Assembly: GCA_902490325.1 (NCBI GenBank)
Contig: CABUDJ010000001.1
Span: 1-64,000, forward strand
Direction: 5' to 3'
Length of the DNA: 64,000 nt
From: an uncultured Collinsella sp.
GTDB lineage: Bacteria > Actinomycetota > Coriobacteriia > Coriobacteriales > Coriobacteriaceae
The notes under the pieces: generated by a model
What the model was told of the DNA's origin: nothing
Databases searched by the model: none
Seen by the model: the letters and a program-made list of their open reading frames with translations, nothing else
Position numbers and translations under genes: made by a program
Shown: in pieces, positions 7,389-15,335 of the stretch
How positions within the stretch are numbered: position 1 is the first letter of the stretch
How the letters are laid out: each line of letters begins with the position of its first letter

Positions 7389-7837
7389 ATGAAGATCGTA
7401 TCCATCCCCAGGATTTCTTCGACCTCGTCGATGGCGACCGCGAGCTCATGCTTAAGCACAATCGCCCCTGCATCGTGGTGGTGAGGCTGCGTTCCCGTGG
7501 AAAGCGCAGGGACTTCGCCGTGCCGCTGCGTTCCAACATCGCCCCCAACGTGCCCAAAGACCAGTGCTTTGCGTTGCCGCCCCGCCCCACGACGCGCCCC
7601 GGCTGCCGCCACGGCATCCACTACATCAAGATGTTCCCCATAACCAAGGCCTACCAGCGCCGCTTCAGGACCGAGGGCTCGGCCTACTACGAGACGCTCC
7701 AGCGCATCATCGACGGCAACACCAAGCGCATTGTCTCCGAGTGCCAGGCATACCTCGACCGCTACGAGCGCGAGGGAAGGCCTCGCTTTGCCGTCGACAT
7801 CGACCGCATCGTGGGGCTGCTGGAGGGCGAGAAGTAG
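7389..7837 (+). pseudogene. ToxN/AbiQ/TenpN-family type III toxin gene with a one-base frameshift
   Basis: The body encodes a protein resembling type III toxin-antitoxin endoribonucleases: RPCIVVVRLRSRGKRRDFAV, PLRSNI, HGIHYIKMFPI and a helical end NTKRIVSECQAYLDRYE. AGGGGG at 7375-7380 precedes ATG 7389, but that frame reads MKIVSIPRISS and stops early. The homologous frame is joined if the C run at 7406-7409 had five Cs instead of four, giving MKIVSIPQDFFDLVDGD, a typical family N-terminus, and about 149 residues in all. So the gene is frameshifted, phase-variable through the C tract, or misread. A good terminator follows at 7862. The family call is by pattern only. Confidence 0.6.
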
Positions 7838-7861
7838 GGCACCTCGGCTCAGTCTCGAGCC

Positions 7862-7884
7862 ATGCGGAGTCGCTCCGCATTTTT
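7862..7884 (+). terminator. rho-independent terminator after the toxin gene
   Basis: ATGCGGAG-TCG-CTCCGCAT, a perfect 8-bp stem with a 3-base loop, is followed by TTTT. Confidence 0.85.
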
Positions 7885-8371
7885 GAACGCCGCGTGTGCG
7901 TCCCAAATACTTGAGAAACAAGCTGTGAAGTGCGGTGGCGCGCCCGTGCCCGTGTACAGCCATCGCCATCAGCGTCTGCGGTGCGCTACGATATCAGGTT
8001 GATTTTCAATCTCAACGCAACAGTCTGAGCGTACCCCGCGTTTCCGCAGCTAGCGCAACGCGGAAATAGCTCACGGCGCCTGGCCGCCGCCCCGTTTCCG
8101 CAGGTGGAGAGGCTATGGAGGCCGGTGCCCCCATGCCGCCTCCGCATGCTCCGCCAGCCCGCCGCGCAGCCGTTCCGGACTCAGCGCAACGGGCCCTCCG
8201 GCCCATGTCCCGGCCCGACGCCTACCCCGTCAGCGGTCCCTCGCCCCTCGCGGCCCTGGCCCTGTCGATGCAGCCGGGCGTGAGGTCGAGCTCGCCGGGC
8301 GCCAGCTCCTCTATCCCGAACACCCCATAGTCTTTCTGGGATAATGGCGTTATCGAGAAAGTGGGTGGGAA
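7885..8371. other. noncoding region with a possible minus-strand gene remnant
   Basis: No complete gene. On the minus strand 8226-8330 reads YGVFGIEELAPGELDLTPGC followed by a short basic tail and TAG. This looks like the genuine C-terminus of a lost gene cut off near 8330, but I do not recognise it. An imperfect hairpin (GCGTTTCCGC with GCGGAAATAGC) lies near 8039-8071. The promoter of the next gene should lie in the last 60 bases, where TAGTCT and GATAAT occur. Confidence 0.35.
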
Positions 8372-10051
8372 ATGGATTGCCAGTCTCTGTACGACGAGTT
8401 CGCGGACAAGGCGTTGGCGGACATCAAGCTATCGAAGAAGTTCGCAGGCGTCAATGAGTTCAACAGCGGATTCCTTTTTGGAACCGATGATTGCAATTGC
8501 GCAAGCATGAAGCAGATGCAGCGAAACTGGGCTGCAGCGGCGCCTGGCCTATTCGCTGACTTTGCAAGGAAGCTGGCATCTGGGCATTCCATCGAAACCT
8601 TCGACCTGCCATCCACGTCAAGATGGAAGAACGCCGGCTTCGGTTACATTGCGGACGGGGGGAAGCATGCATGCGTCATGCTGTGGCCAAGCATCGACCA
8701 TAGCCCGCTTAACCACACTAAGAGCAACTCCATGTTCTGGGCGTTCGAGTTGGTGGAGAACGGGGAGGTTGACGACGTCTACCTTGTATGGCTTGCGGAT
8801 GAGGCCAACGTCAAGCTCCGCGAGAGTCTCGGCTACTGGTACGAGTCTTTCTCTCCGCGCGGCGTCAAGCACGTCTCTGCAACAGATTGGTTCGAGAGGA
8901 CTTTCGGAAAGGAAGAGGCCGACCGTTTGACCGACGTGGCTGGCAGGGTGAGAACGGAGGGTCGACTTGTCCAGGGGTTCACGGTTGTTGCCCTGCCCAC
9001 CGAGCATGAGCTCGGCTCCTTCAGACGAGAGCTCCTTCACGACTACGAGGCGATCGAGCTTCCTCTTATCAGGTACCGTCTGATGGGAAGAGGGATGTCG
9101 GAGCGCGACATCGATATCTTGGCGCGCAACATTCAGCGCAAAGATCTGTTCGAAATACTCTTCGGGCAAGCCAGCTTCGCCGTCAGCTTTCTGTCGTCAG
9201 AGTGGCGCTACAGGCTCAACACCCTCTCCGAGAATGTCGAGCAGACCGGGACGGTCGCTGGCTACATCAAGGCGATAGAGCAGATGATGTTCGACCTTCT
9301 TCCGCTTTGGGCGAACAGGGACTACAAGGTGGCGTTTGGCGCCGTAAAGGCCTGGAACCCTGCCGTCCCGCTCACCTCAGCCCTCCTGGCGGAGAAGGAC
9401 AAAGAGGCAACGTTGGGCCCGCTTGCCTATCTATTTGCAAGCAACCAGCACAAATACTTCAACGTGCGCATCTACGATCCTGAGATTGATTACAAGTCCT
9501 TTCGCGAGCTCCTGTTCGGGCGGCTGCGGTCGTTCATGGACGACACCCGCAATGGGAAGCTCCATAAGTCCAACTTCTACGACCTGGGCAAGGTTAGGGA
9601 AATCAGGGACGAGGTTCTTGATATCATGTTCATGCTGCTCGGCGGCCTACGGCTCGACGAAGAACAGCTCAAGTATCTTGACGGCATGAGAGCCCAGGGC
9701 GAATCGAGCCCCGACGACCTCGCGGAGATGGCAAAGGTCCTCAATGAGGGACTCGATGGTTTAACCGTCAGCTCAATCGAGAGCGCGCATCTCATCGCTA
9801 TAGAGCATCATGACGACACCCACCTCTGGTCCATCGCCCTGTCGATAATGGGTGACGGGATCGACATCCATAACTCCTACTACTACTCTCCGCTGCGCGG
9901 GCTGTCGCAGGATGAAGAGCTGGAAAACATTGATCGCCTATTCAGAAGGTACCGCTCGGAAAGGTGCGCCTCTGATGCCCTTGCAGAGGTTCTGACCGAG
10001 TACGTCGTCTTTAGCGTTAAATCCAAGCCGTTTCATGTCCCTTTGCAATAG
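8372..10051 (+). CDS. unrecognised 559-residue protein, possible defence gene
   Basis: I do not recognise this family. The product is soluble, acidic to neutral, and has no signal peptide or membrane span. The N-terminal half contains FGYIADGGKHACVMLWPSID and a WFERTFGKEEADRL segment; the C-terminal half is mostly helical, with SAHLIAIEHHDDTHLWSIAL and a tyrosine-rich HNSYYYSP. GTGGG at 8361-8365 is the best ribosome site for ATG 8372. It lies alone on the plus strand, and its last 35 bases overlap the convergent WYL regulator gene. WYL regulators often accompany phage-defence genes and a toxin-like gene lies just upstream, so a defence role is possible but not shown. Confidence 0.7.
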   Translation: MDCQSLYDEFADKALADIKLSKKFAGVNEFNSGFLFGTDDCNCASMKQMQRNWAAAAPGLFADFARKLASGHSIETFDLPSTSRWKNAGFGYIADGGKHACVMLWPSIDHSPLNHTKSNSMFWAFELVENGEVDDVYLVWLADEANVKLRESLGYWYESFSPRGVKHVSATDWFERTFGKEEADRLTDVAGRVRTEGRLVQGFTVVALPTEHELGSFRRELLHDYEAIELPLIRYRLMGRGMSERDIDILARNIQRKDLFEILFGQASFAVSFLSSEWRYRLNTLSENVEQTGTVAGYIKAIEQMMFDLLPLWANRDYKVAFGAVKAWNPAVPLTSALLAEKDKEATLGPLAYLFASNQHKYFNVRIYDPEIDYKSFRELLFGRLRSFMDDTRNGKLHKSNFYDLGKVREIRDEVLDIMFMLLGGLRLDEEQLKYLDGMRAQGESSPDDLAEMAKVLNEGLDGLTVSSIESAHLIAIEHHDDTHLWSIALSIMGDGIDIHNSYYYSPLRGLSQDEELENIDRLFRRYRSERCASDALAEVLTEYVVFSVKSKPFHVPLQ

Positions 10052-11216
10052 CATCTCGCTCGGCTCCCAGAGCGCTTTCAAGCATGGAGATATAGCCCTC
10101 GTGCGCCGCCTCGTAATCTTCGACGAACTGCCGAAGCGTATCGGCGCTGCATGACGAAAGGCCTCGAAAGGTCCTGGCCCAGGTGAGGCCTTTCGGCTTT
10201 GCAAGGAAAACGCCTCCTCCCATACCGAAAAGCCAACGGTAGAGGGTTGGAGACAGCTGCGTCCTCACGCAGGCGTAGCCATGGGGATTGCCGGCATCGT
10301 CCTCGGAGACGTGCGAAAAAACCAAGTCGTGGCCGAACCTGTCGTAGGCATATTGGGCGCAACGCCCCTCGACTTTGAGGAAAAGCGTCCTGCTGGTCCC
10401 GTCGCCGTACATGTCAATCCGCTCTCGGACGTCGGCGGCCACCCTTCTCCTAAGCTCGTCAACCCTGCCGGGGTTGCGGAGCTTCTTCCCCGATACCATC
10501 GCGTTCGTCATATGGTCCAGCCTGCGGAAAAAGGGTTCGCCCTCGGGAACCTTGTCAGTTGTCACGCAGGTCTCAAGATAGTAGTGTCCGAAGCTGTAGA
10601 CGAGGCAAACGGGGTCTTCGGACGAGATCTGGCGGTCAATCAGCTCATCCCCGTTCATCAAGTGGCGGCGATAACGGAAGCAGAGCTGTTCGTTGTTGCG
10701 AATCGCGGAGGAGGCGGCGACCATCGCCGCAAGTGCGTTCATGCCCTCATGGGTTTCGCGCTCATCGACAAAGATCGATTCGACCATCTCTTCCAGCTCA
10801 CGGTCGGACATGATTTCCTCGAGCTTCGCGCAAAGGCGAGCGCGCTGCTCCTCATTGACGAACTTGCTCGTTCTCACCATGCCCATCAGGAGCGAAGAGT
10901 CATGCGATGAAAAGGGCTTTGCCGCGCAGCGGTACCCGGTTTTCTCGCCCCGCCCGGGCTTTATGACTTCGGCTCCGAAGGGGCTGCATGATGCCAAAGC
11001 GTCGAGATCGGCGCGGACGGAGTTTTCGGCCACATTGCTCCCCGACAGTCGCGAGAGAACCCGAGCTATTTCCTGCGAGGTGAGTCCCTCGTTCTCGTCG
11101 GTGAAATCGCATAGCAGGCGCGCGACTGCCAGCAAGCGCTGTCGCGTTCCGCTCTCAATCGTGCCGCATCTCTCGAGAAAAGCCGCTATCTCAATGTCCG
11201 TCAGCTTCCTCGACAT
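10017..11216 (-). CDS. WYL-domain transcriptional regulator
   Basis: A 399-residue regulator with an N-terminal winged-helix region (residues about 15-80) and a WYL-type ligand domain in the middle (LCFRYRRH, then VYSFGHYYLETCV). WYL domains sense nucleic acids or nucleotides in several characterised proteins. I start at ATG 11216, preceded by GAGGAAAC; the ATG at 11243 has no ribosome site. It is convergent with, and overlaps by 35 bp, the unknown 559-residue gene. A 6-bp inverted repeat at 11236-11261, in its own promoter region, suggests autoregulation. Confidence 0.8.
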   Translation of the reverse strand: MSRKLTDIEIAAFLERCGTIESGTRQRLLAVARLLCDFTDENEGLTSQEIARVLSRLSGSNVAENSVRADLDALASCSPFGAEVIKPGRGEKTGYRCAAKPFSSHDSSLLMGMVRTSKFVNEEQRARLCAKLEEIMSDRELEEMVESIFVDERETHEGMNALAAMVAASSAIRNNEQLCFRYRRHLMNGDELIDRQISSEDPVCLVYSFGHYYLETCVTTDKVPEGEPFFRRLDHMTNAMVSGKKLRNPGRVDELRRRVAADVRERIDMYGDGTSRTLFLKVEGRCAQYAYDRFGHDLVFSHVSEDDAGNPHGYACVRTQLSPTLYRWLFGMGGGVFLAKPKGLTWARTFRGLSSCSADTLRQFVEDYEAAHEGYISMLESALGAERDAIAKGHETAWI

Positions 11217-11235
11217 GGTTTCCTCGTTTCTATTG

Positions 11236-11261
11236 AATGACATTAAATATTGTAGGTCATT
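11236..11261. promoter_or_regulatory. inverted repeat upstream of the WYL gene
   Basis: AATGAC at 11236-11241 and GTCATT at 11256-11261 flank an AT-rich 14-base centre containing TAAATATTGTA, just upstream of the WYL start. It is a candidate operator overlapping the promoter. Confidence 0.4.
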
Positions 11262-11335
11262 AGAGCGTCTGCATTCGAACGGCAGGGCTCTTATTCGAGA
11301 AACTGTCCTCAGTAAAACCCGTAGAGGAGGAACTG

Positions 11336-11506
11336 ATGACCGACAAGAGCCGTTTGGAAGATAAGCACTTCGAAAAGGCGGGAAGTGGCCGCGACATGGA
11401 CACGTGGTTCTTCAGGTTGATGGCCGCCGCCGTGACGTGCATGACCGTGGCGCTCCTCGCTGGAATGGCATGCCACATCGCCCTCACGCTCAAGCTGCTC
11501 GCCTAG
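11336..11506 (+). CDS. small membrane protein (56 aa), unknown
   Basis: A short gene with a strong GAGGAGG site (11325-11331) before ATG 11336. The product begins with a charged stretch (MTDKSRLEDKHFEK) and continues into one hydrophobic span of about 25 residues (MAAAVTCMTVALLAGMACHI), ending ALTLKLLA. It lies 24 bases ahead of another small gene and shares its terminator, so the two probably form an operon. Function unknown. The good ribosome site and span make a real gene likely. Confidence 0.6.
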   Translation: MTDKSRLEDKHFEKAGSGRDMDTWFFRLMAAAVTCMTVALLAGMACHIALTLKLLA

Positions 11507-11530
11507 ACTAACCCCACGAAAGGAACGACC

Positions 11531-11761
11531 ATGGACAGCAAGAACATCGCAAAGGCCGCCACCGAGCTCGTCGACTCGCCCGAGGGTGCGCTGAAGACCG
11601 TCAGGGAAGCCATCGGGTACGCGCTCGAGGTCAACCCAACGAAGGAGCAGGCCGCCATTGCGGTCGCCGCGCTGATGGCGTCGGTCGCCTTCTATGCGAT
11701 CAAGAAGAACTACAGTTTCGCATACGACAAGCTGTCGTTCACCGCGCCGTCGGCCGGGTAG
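11531..11761 (+). CDS. small protein (76 aa) with a hydrophobic segment, unknown
   Basis: A 76-residue product: an amphipathic N-terminal half (KAATELVDSPEGALKTVREA) and a hydrophobic segment AAIAVAALMASVAFYAI followed by a basic and aromatic tail. AAAGGAAC precedes ATG 11531. A strong terminator follows at 11787. It is the second gene of a two-gene operon with the 56-residue membrane protein. I do not recognise the family. Its place between a WYL regulator and a MerR module marks it as accessory. Confidence 0.6.
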   Translation: MDSKNIAKAATELVDSPEGALKTVREAIGYALEVNPTKEQAAIAVAALMASVAFYAIKKNYSFAYDKLSFTAPSAG

Positions 11762-11786
11762 TGCGAGCGAGGGAAACGCCCAGAAG

Positions 11787-11823
11787 GAGGGCCGGAGCCA
11801 TAGGCCCCGGCCCTCTCTCGTTT
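11787..11823 (+). terminator. rho-independent terminator
   Basis: A 13-bp stem (11787-11799 with 11803-11815, one mismatch) with loop ATA is followed by TCTCGTTT. It closes the two small-protein genes. Confidence 0.8.
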
Positions 11824-11878
11824 GCACTCCTACCCCGAACAGGACTCCTCGCCGAAGCCCCTTGAGCATCGGGCGCCA

Positions 11879-12319
11879 CTATCGAGCGTGCGCGTTTTCG
11901 TAGGCCTCTTTGATTTCTTCTGGCAAGCCATCGGGAATCAGTGCCTTAAGCCTGTCCTCGCCGCCATCTTGCATCGCCTGTTCGTAGTACCAGCATTTGA
12001 ACTTCAGCATGTCCAGCGCACGGTTCATCTTCGCGATCTCCGACTCCATGTGGGCCTTCCGGTCCTCGAACATGGCCTTGCGCTGGGGGTATGTAGATGG
12101 GCCTTCCGCACACCATTCCATGAACAGCCGGATGTCCTTGATCTCCATCCCCGCCTTCTTTAGGCATTCGATGACCCGAAGCGCCTCGAGTTCCCTGTCG
12201 CCGAATTGGCGAATGCCGGACGCTCGCTCCAATCCTGGAAACAGTCCCTGCTTGTCGTAATATCGCAGCGTTGAAGCGGGCAAACCGAACATCTCCGACA
12301 CCTGGCCGATTGTGTACAT
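11879..12319 (-). CDS. MerR family transcriptional regulator
   Basis: A 146-residue MerR-family regulator. The N-terminal winged helix MYTIGQVSEMFGLPASTLRY is standard, continuing YYDKQGLFPGLER; the dimerisation helix KAHMESEIAKMNRALDMLKF is followed by a short effector region containing one Cys and paired Tyr. It lacks the metal-binding Cys pattern of MerR or CueR and looks like the class that controls oxidoreductase genes. It is divergent from a CMD-cupin gene whose promoter carries a textbook MerR operator, so it probably activates that gene and represses itself. Confidence 0.9.
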   Translation of the reverse strand: MYTIGQVSEMFGLPASTLRYYDKQGLFPGLERASGIRQFGDRELEALRVIECLKKAGMEIKDIRLFMEWCAEGPSTYPQRKAMFEDRKAHMESEIAKMNRALDMLKFKCWYYEQAMQDGGEDRLKALIPDGLPEEIKEAYENAHAR

Positions 12320-12350
12320 GGCTCCTCCGAATAGATCTCGATTTCATTCC

Positions 12351-12381
12351 TTGACCTAAAGTCAGGTTTAGGTACTACCTT
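12351..12381 (+). promoter_or_regulatory. MerR-type promoter and operator
   Basis: A -35 TTGACC at 12351-12356 and a -10-like TACCTT at 12376-12381 are separated by 19 bp, the long spacing of MerR-controlled promoters. ACCTAAA-GTCAGG-TTTAGGT (12354-12373) is a 7-bp inverted repeat lying in the spacer. It drives the plus strand towards the CMD-cupin gene. Confidence 0.75.
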
Positions 12382-12414
12382 CATTCTCGTCAATGCAAAT
12401 CGGAGGTGCAAGAG

Positions 12415-12477
12415 GTGTCCGTAATCGCCGGGCATCCCGCTCTGGAGCAGGCGCAACGAATGGGCATGGAAATCTAG
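12415..12477 (+). CDS. possible 20-residue leader ORF
   Basis: GGAGG at 12402-12406 is well placed before GTG 12415, and the frame encodes VSVIAGHPALEQAQRMGMEI then TAG. It lies in the transcript between the MerR promoter and the CMD-cupin gene. It could be a leader peptide, a microprotein or chance. Confidence 0.25.
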   Translation: MSVIAGHPALEQAQRMGMEI

Positions 12478-12537
12478 GCGCGGCTTAGCTGCGCGAAAGC
12501 AGTTTGTACTCAAAACCATCGGCAGGAGGAATCAAAC

Positions 12538-13302
12538 ATGACGATTAAGCAGACGGCGGGCAGAGATGCCCTGGGGGAGTTCGCTCCCAAATTCGCACGG
12601 CTCAATGACGACGTGCTGTTCGGCGAGGTATGGAGCCGGGAGGGCGAGCTCTCCTTGCGCGACCGCAGCGTGGTGACGGTGGTGGCCCTAATGGCGCAGG
12701 GACTGACGGACTCTTCGTTCAAATATCACCTGACGTCCGCGAAGAACAACGGCGTGACCAGGGCGGAGATAGCGGAAATCCTTACGCACGCGGCGTTTTA
12801 CGCGGGTTGGCCCAAGGCATGGGCGGCCTTCCGCATGGCGAAGGAGGTCTGGGTGGACGACGATGCCGCCGACGCAAAGGCTCAGCACCAAAACGAGATG
12901 GCCTTTCCCATCGGTGCCCCCAACGACGCGTTCGCGAAGTACTTCATCGGGCAAAGCTACCTCGCGCCCCTTTCCACCGAGCAGGTCGGCGTCTGCAACG
13001 TGACGTTCGAGCCCGGCTGCCGCAACAACTGGCACGTCCATCACGCCAAAAGCGGCGGCGGGCAGATCCTCGTCTGCGTGGCTGGCCGAGGGTTTTACCA
13101 GGAATGGGGAAAGCCGGCACAGGAGCTGCACCCGGGCGACGTGGTCAACATCGCCCCGGGGGTGAAGCATTGGCACGGAGCCGCGCCCGACAGCTGGTTC
13201 TCCCATCTCGCGCTTGAGGTTCCGGGCGAGGAGACCTCCAACGAGTGGCTGGAGCCCGTGGACGACGAGGGATATCTCAAAGCGACTAGCAGGGAGTCTT
13301 AA
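12538..13302 (+). CDS. carboxymuconolactone decarboxylase-like/cupin fusion protein
   Basis: A 254-residue two-domain protein. Residues about 20-105 form a CMD/AhpD-like helical domain (LSLRDRSVVTVVALMAQG, then THAAFYAGWPKAW) without the AhpD CxxC pair. Residues about 130-240 form a cupin whose metal ligands are suggested by NNWHVHHA and KHWHG. CMD-cupin fusions are common in gut bacteria near MerR regulators and oxidoreductases; their reaction is not established. AGGAGG at 12524-12529 precedes ATG 12538. Expression is probably MerR-controlled through the 12351 promoter. Confidence 0.85.
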   Translation: MTIKQTAGRDALGEFAPKFARLNDDVLFGEVWSREGELSLRDRSVVTVVALMAQGLTDSSFKYHLTSAKNNGVTRAEIAEILTHAAFYAGWPKAWAAFRMAKEVWVDDDAADAKAQHQNEMAFPIGAPNDAFAKYFIGQSYLAPLSTEQVGVCNVTFEPGCRNNWHVHHAKSGGGQILVCVAGRGFYQEWGKPAQELHPGDVVNIAPGVKHWHGAAPDSWFSHLALEVPGEETSNEWLEPVDDEGYLKATSRES

Positions 13303-13665
13303 GCACCGTCACCCGTCCGTGCCCCGCTCGAAGGAACGGAGGCGGATGCCATCTGCCAGCGCCCGCCGGCAAACGATGACTATTATCTGCTCTACTCGGA
13401 TGACGACGCGTACGCCCGCGTGGCCCAGCGCGTTATCGAGCGCGGCGCGGAGCAGATGGTTCCCTCGATCATGGAGAAGGCCGGGCTTTCGCGCGAGGAC
13501 GCCTATCTGCTCTTTGTCCACAACGTTCAGGGAAATCTCGCGGTCAACCGCCTGCTCGGTTGGAGGCGAGGGCCCGAGTTCGCCCACGCCCAGGAGCTGC
13601 TCAGCGCCTATTCCGAAGGGGGCATGCGAGCGGTATCGGCCCCTTGCACACCGATCGCGAATTAG
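13303..13665 (+). pseudogene. headless fragment, perhaps the C-terminal half of a TetR regulator
   Basis: From just after the preceding stop the same frame stays open to 13665 with protein-like content (DDYYLLYSDDDAYARV, KAGLSREDAYLLFVHNVQGN, LAVNRLLGW) but no plausible start or ribosome site at its head. A GTG at 13420 is the first usable start. Composition and pattern resemble a ligand-binding half of a TetR-like regulator, but this is weak. I read it as the remnant of a gene that lost its 5' end. Confidence 0.4.
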
Positions 13666-14021
13666 AACATGATAGCGTCGTCGGCTGTGAAGGCATCAAG
13701 GGATCCCTGCTTGACCTGAATGCAGACGTATGTGATGCCCGAGTCGGATGCGGCGCGGAACTGACGGTGTGCGGCGGGGGAAATGCGCAGCCAGTCGCCG
13801 GCTGCAAGCTCGATTTCCTCACCGTCGATCGTGACCGAGCCCGAGCCCGAGCCCTCGAGCACGCCATAGATCTCCTCGTTTTCCTTGTGTGTATGGACGA
13901 ACGGAATGCCAGCGCCGGCGGGAAGGTTGTTGACGCTCACCTCTGCTCCGGTAAGTCCGAGCACCTCGTGCAGCTCGACGCGGTTCTCGTCGCCGATGTG
14001 GGTCTTTGCATAATTGGCCAT
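13662..14021 (-). CDS. single-domain cupin protein
   Basis: A 119-residue cupin with metal-ligand motif FVHTHKENEEIYGVLEG and the second motif PAAHRQFRA. Start ATG 14021 is set by GAGAGGAG immediately upstream; the longer in-frame version has no site. Function is probably a small metal-dependent isomerase, dioxygenase or sensor-like cupin. It is divergent from an HxlR-type regulator, with a perfect inverted repeat between them, so it is the likely target of that regulator. Confidence 0.85.
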   Translation of the reverse strand: MANYAKTHIGDENRVELHEVLGLTGAEVSVNNLPAGAGIPFVHTHKENEEIYGVLEGSGSGSVTIDGEEIELAAGDWLRISPAAHRQFRAASDSGITYVCIQVKQGSLDAFTADDAIMF

Positions 14022-14105
14022 AATGGCTCCTCTCTTTGAGGTTGATGTACCTTGCAGGCATCTCCTGCGTGAGCTATATTCAACGCGAAGGCGCATGCAA
14101 ATACG

Positions 14106-14133
14106 AGTACGCACATATTTGTAACTGCGTACT
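14106..14133. promoter_or_regulatory. HxlR operator candidate
   Basis: AGTACGCA (14106-14113) and TGCGTACT (14126-14133) form a perfect 8-bp inverted repeat with a 12-base centre between the divergent cupin and HxlR genes. HxlR-type regulators bind GTAC-containing dyads of this form. Confidence 0.6.
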
Positions 14134-14176
14134 TTTTTGTGAAACCGGTATGGTCAAGGAGGTTGGGTCTCCCGTG

Positions 14177-14500
14177 ATGGCGAAAGAGGAACTTCCGGAG
14201 TGTCCGGTCGCAACGGCGGTAGCGCTCATTGGTGGCAAGTGGAAGCTGCTCATTATCCGTAACTTGCGCGTACGCCCCTGGCGTTTCAACGAGTTGCGCC
14301 GCAGCCTTGAGGGGATCTCTCAGAAGGTGCTTACCGACAGCCTGCGGCAGATGGAGGATGATGGGCTGGTCTTTCGCCATGACTATGGCGAGAATCCTCC
14401 CCGCGTTGAGTATGGCCTTACCGAGCTCGGCCGCCAGATGATGCCCATCATGGACTCGCTCGCAGACTTCGGCGCTTATTACAAGACGGTCGTTTCGTAG
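14177..14500 (+). CDS. HxlR family transcriptional regulator
   Basis: A winged-helix regulator of about 107 residues with the family signature ECPVATAVALIGGKWKLLII and the recognition region GISQKVLTDSLRQMEDDGLV. HxlR proteins often respond to reactive aldehydes, quinones or oxidants. The start is uncertain: AAGGAGG at 14155-14161 points to GTG 14174 or ATG 14177, both at long spacing, while ATG 14150 would be almost leaderless behind the operator. Divergent from the cupin gene and upstream of an FMN reductase; both are plausible targets. Confidence 0.85.
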   Translation: MAKEELPECPVATAVALIGGKWKLLIIRNLRVRPWRFNELRRSLEGISQKVLTDSLRQMEDDGLVFRHDYGENPPRVEYGLTELGRQMMPIMDSLADFGAYYKTVVS

Positions 14501-14794
14501 CGGACACATCGCTTAGGAGGCGGAGTACCGCTACGAGGGTGCTGACGAAAACCTGTTACGAATCATCCTTACGATTCCCGTAGCTCATCTTGACCGCGTG
14601 CCATTTCAGACATGCGACGCTGCTATGGCCCCCTCTTTGATTTTCGACGTTGTATAAGGCAATCGCAATTGTCTTGAGCTTCTTAAGGGAACTTCAACAA
14701 GAGATGTGGTCTGCGGACGATTGAATAACTCCATCTGTTTTGGTTACAACGAAATGTGTGCCGCGCGCCTGCGGCATGAAGGAGGGAGATTTCT
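14501..14794. other. intergenic stretch with a partial repeat
   Basis: No gene seen. GTCTGCGGACGA followed by TTGAATA at about 14709-14727 also occurs inside the inverted-repeat element at 43.28 kb, so this may be a decayed copy. The promoter of the FMN reductase gene should lie at the right end. Confidence 0.35.
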
Positions 14795-15325
14795 ATGAAA
14801 ATCGTTGTATTGAGCGGCAGCCCGCGTAAGGGCGCCAACACCGATACCATGGTCGAGGCGTTTGCCGAGACCGCGCGCGAGGCCGGCCATACGGTCGAGG
14901 TCGTCCGCGTTGCCAGCAAGAAAATCGCTGGTTGCCTGGGGTGTCAGTATTGCTTCGCCCACGAGGGCACTTGCGTGCAGAAGGACGACATGGCCAACGT
15001 GATCGAGTCGCTGAAAGACGCCGATATGGTTGTCTTCGCTTCGCCTATCTACTGGTTTGATATTACTGCGCAGGAGAAAGCCGCTATTGACCGCCTGTAC
15101 GCCTTCGGTGCCACGGGCTTCCCGTTCACCAAGACGGCCCTTTTGCTCGATAGCCACAGCGAAGGCGTCTATGATGCGGCGATCGCTATGTACAAGTCAG
15201 CTTGCGCATACTGCAAGTGGGAGGACCAGGGCATTGTCACCATCAGCGGTATGACCAAGCGCGACAGCATGGCATCCTCACCCAAGTTGGAAGAGGTGCG
15301 AGAGCTCGCTCGCAAGCTCGCCTAA
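14795..15325 (+). CDS. NADPH-dependent FMN reductase/flavodoxin-fold protein
   Basis: A 176-residue flavodoxin-fold oxidoreductase. The FMN phosphate loop is SGSPRKGANT (residues 7-16), and FASPIYWFDITAQEKAAIDR is the second flavin-contact region. CLGCQYCFAHEGTC near residues 47-60 is the cysteine arrangement of iron-sulfur-flavoprotein-like members, so a cluster or redox thiols may be present. GAAGGAGGGAG precedes ATG 14795. Likely roles are quinone, nitro-compound or electron-transfer chemistry; the HxlR gene upstream fits control by redox-active compounds. Confidence 0.88.
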   Translation: MKIVVLSGSPRKGANTDTMVEAFAETAREAGHTVEVVRVASKKIAGCLGCQYCFAHEGTCVQKDDMANVIESLKDADMVVFASPIYWFDITAQEKAAIDRLYAFGATGFPFTKTALLLDSHSEGVYDAAIAMYKSACAYCKWEDQGIVTISGMTKRDSMASSPKLEEVRELARKLA

Positions 15326-15335
15326 GGGCAAGAAG

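Noticed and set aside
8115..8330. A 71-codon plus-strand frame rich in Pro and Ala
   Set aside because: Composition is low-complexity, no ribosome site, and the opposite strand carries the more protein-like C-terminal fragment.
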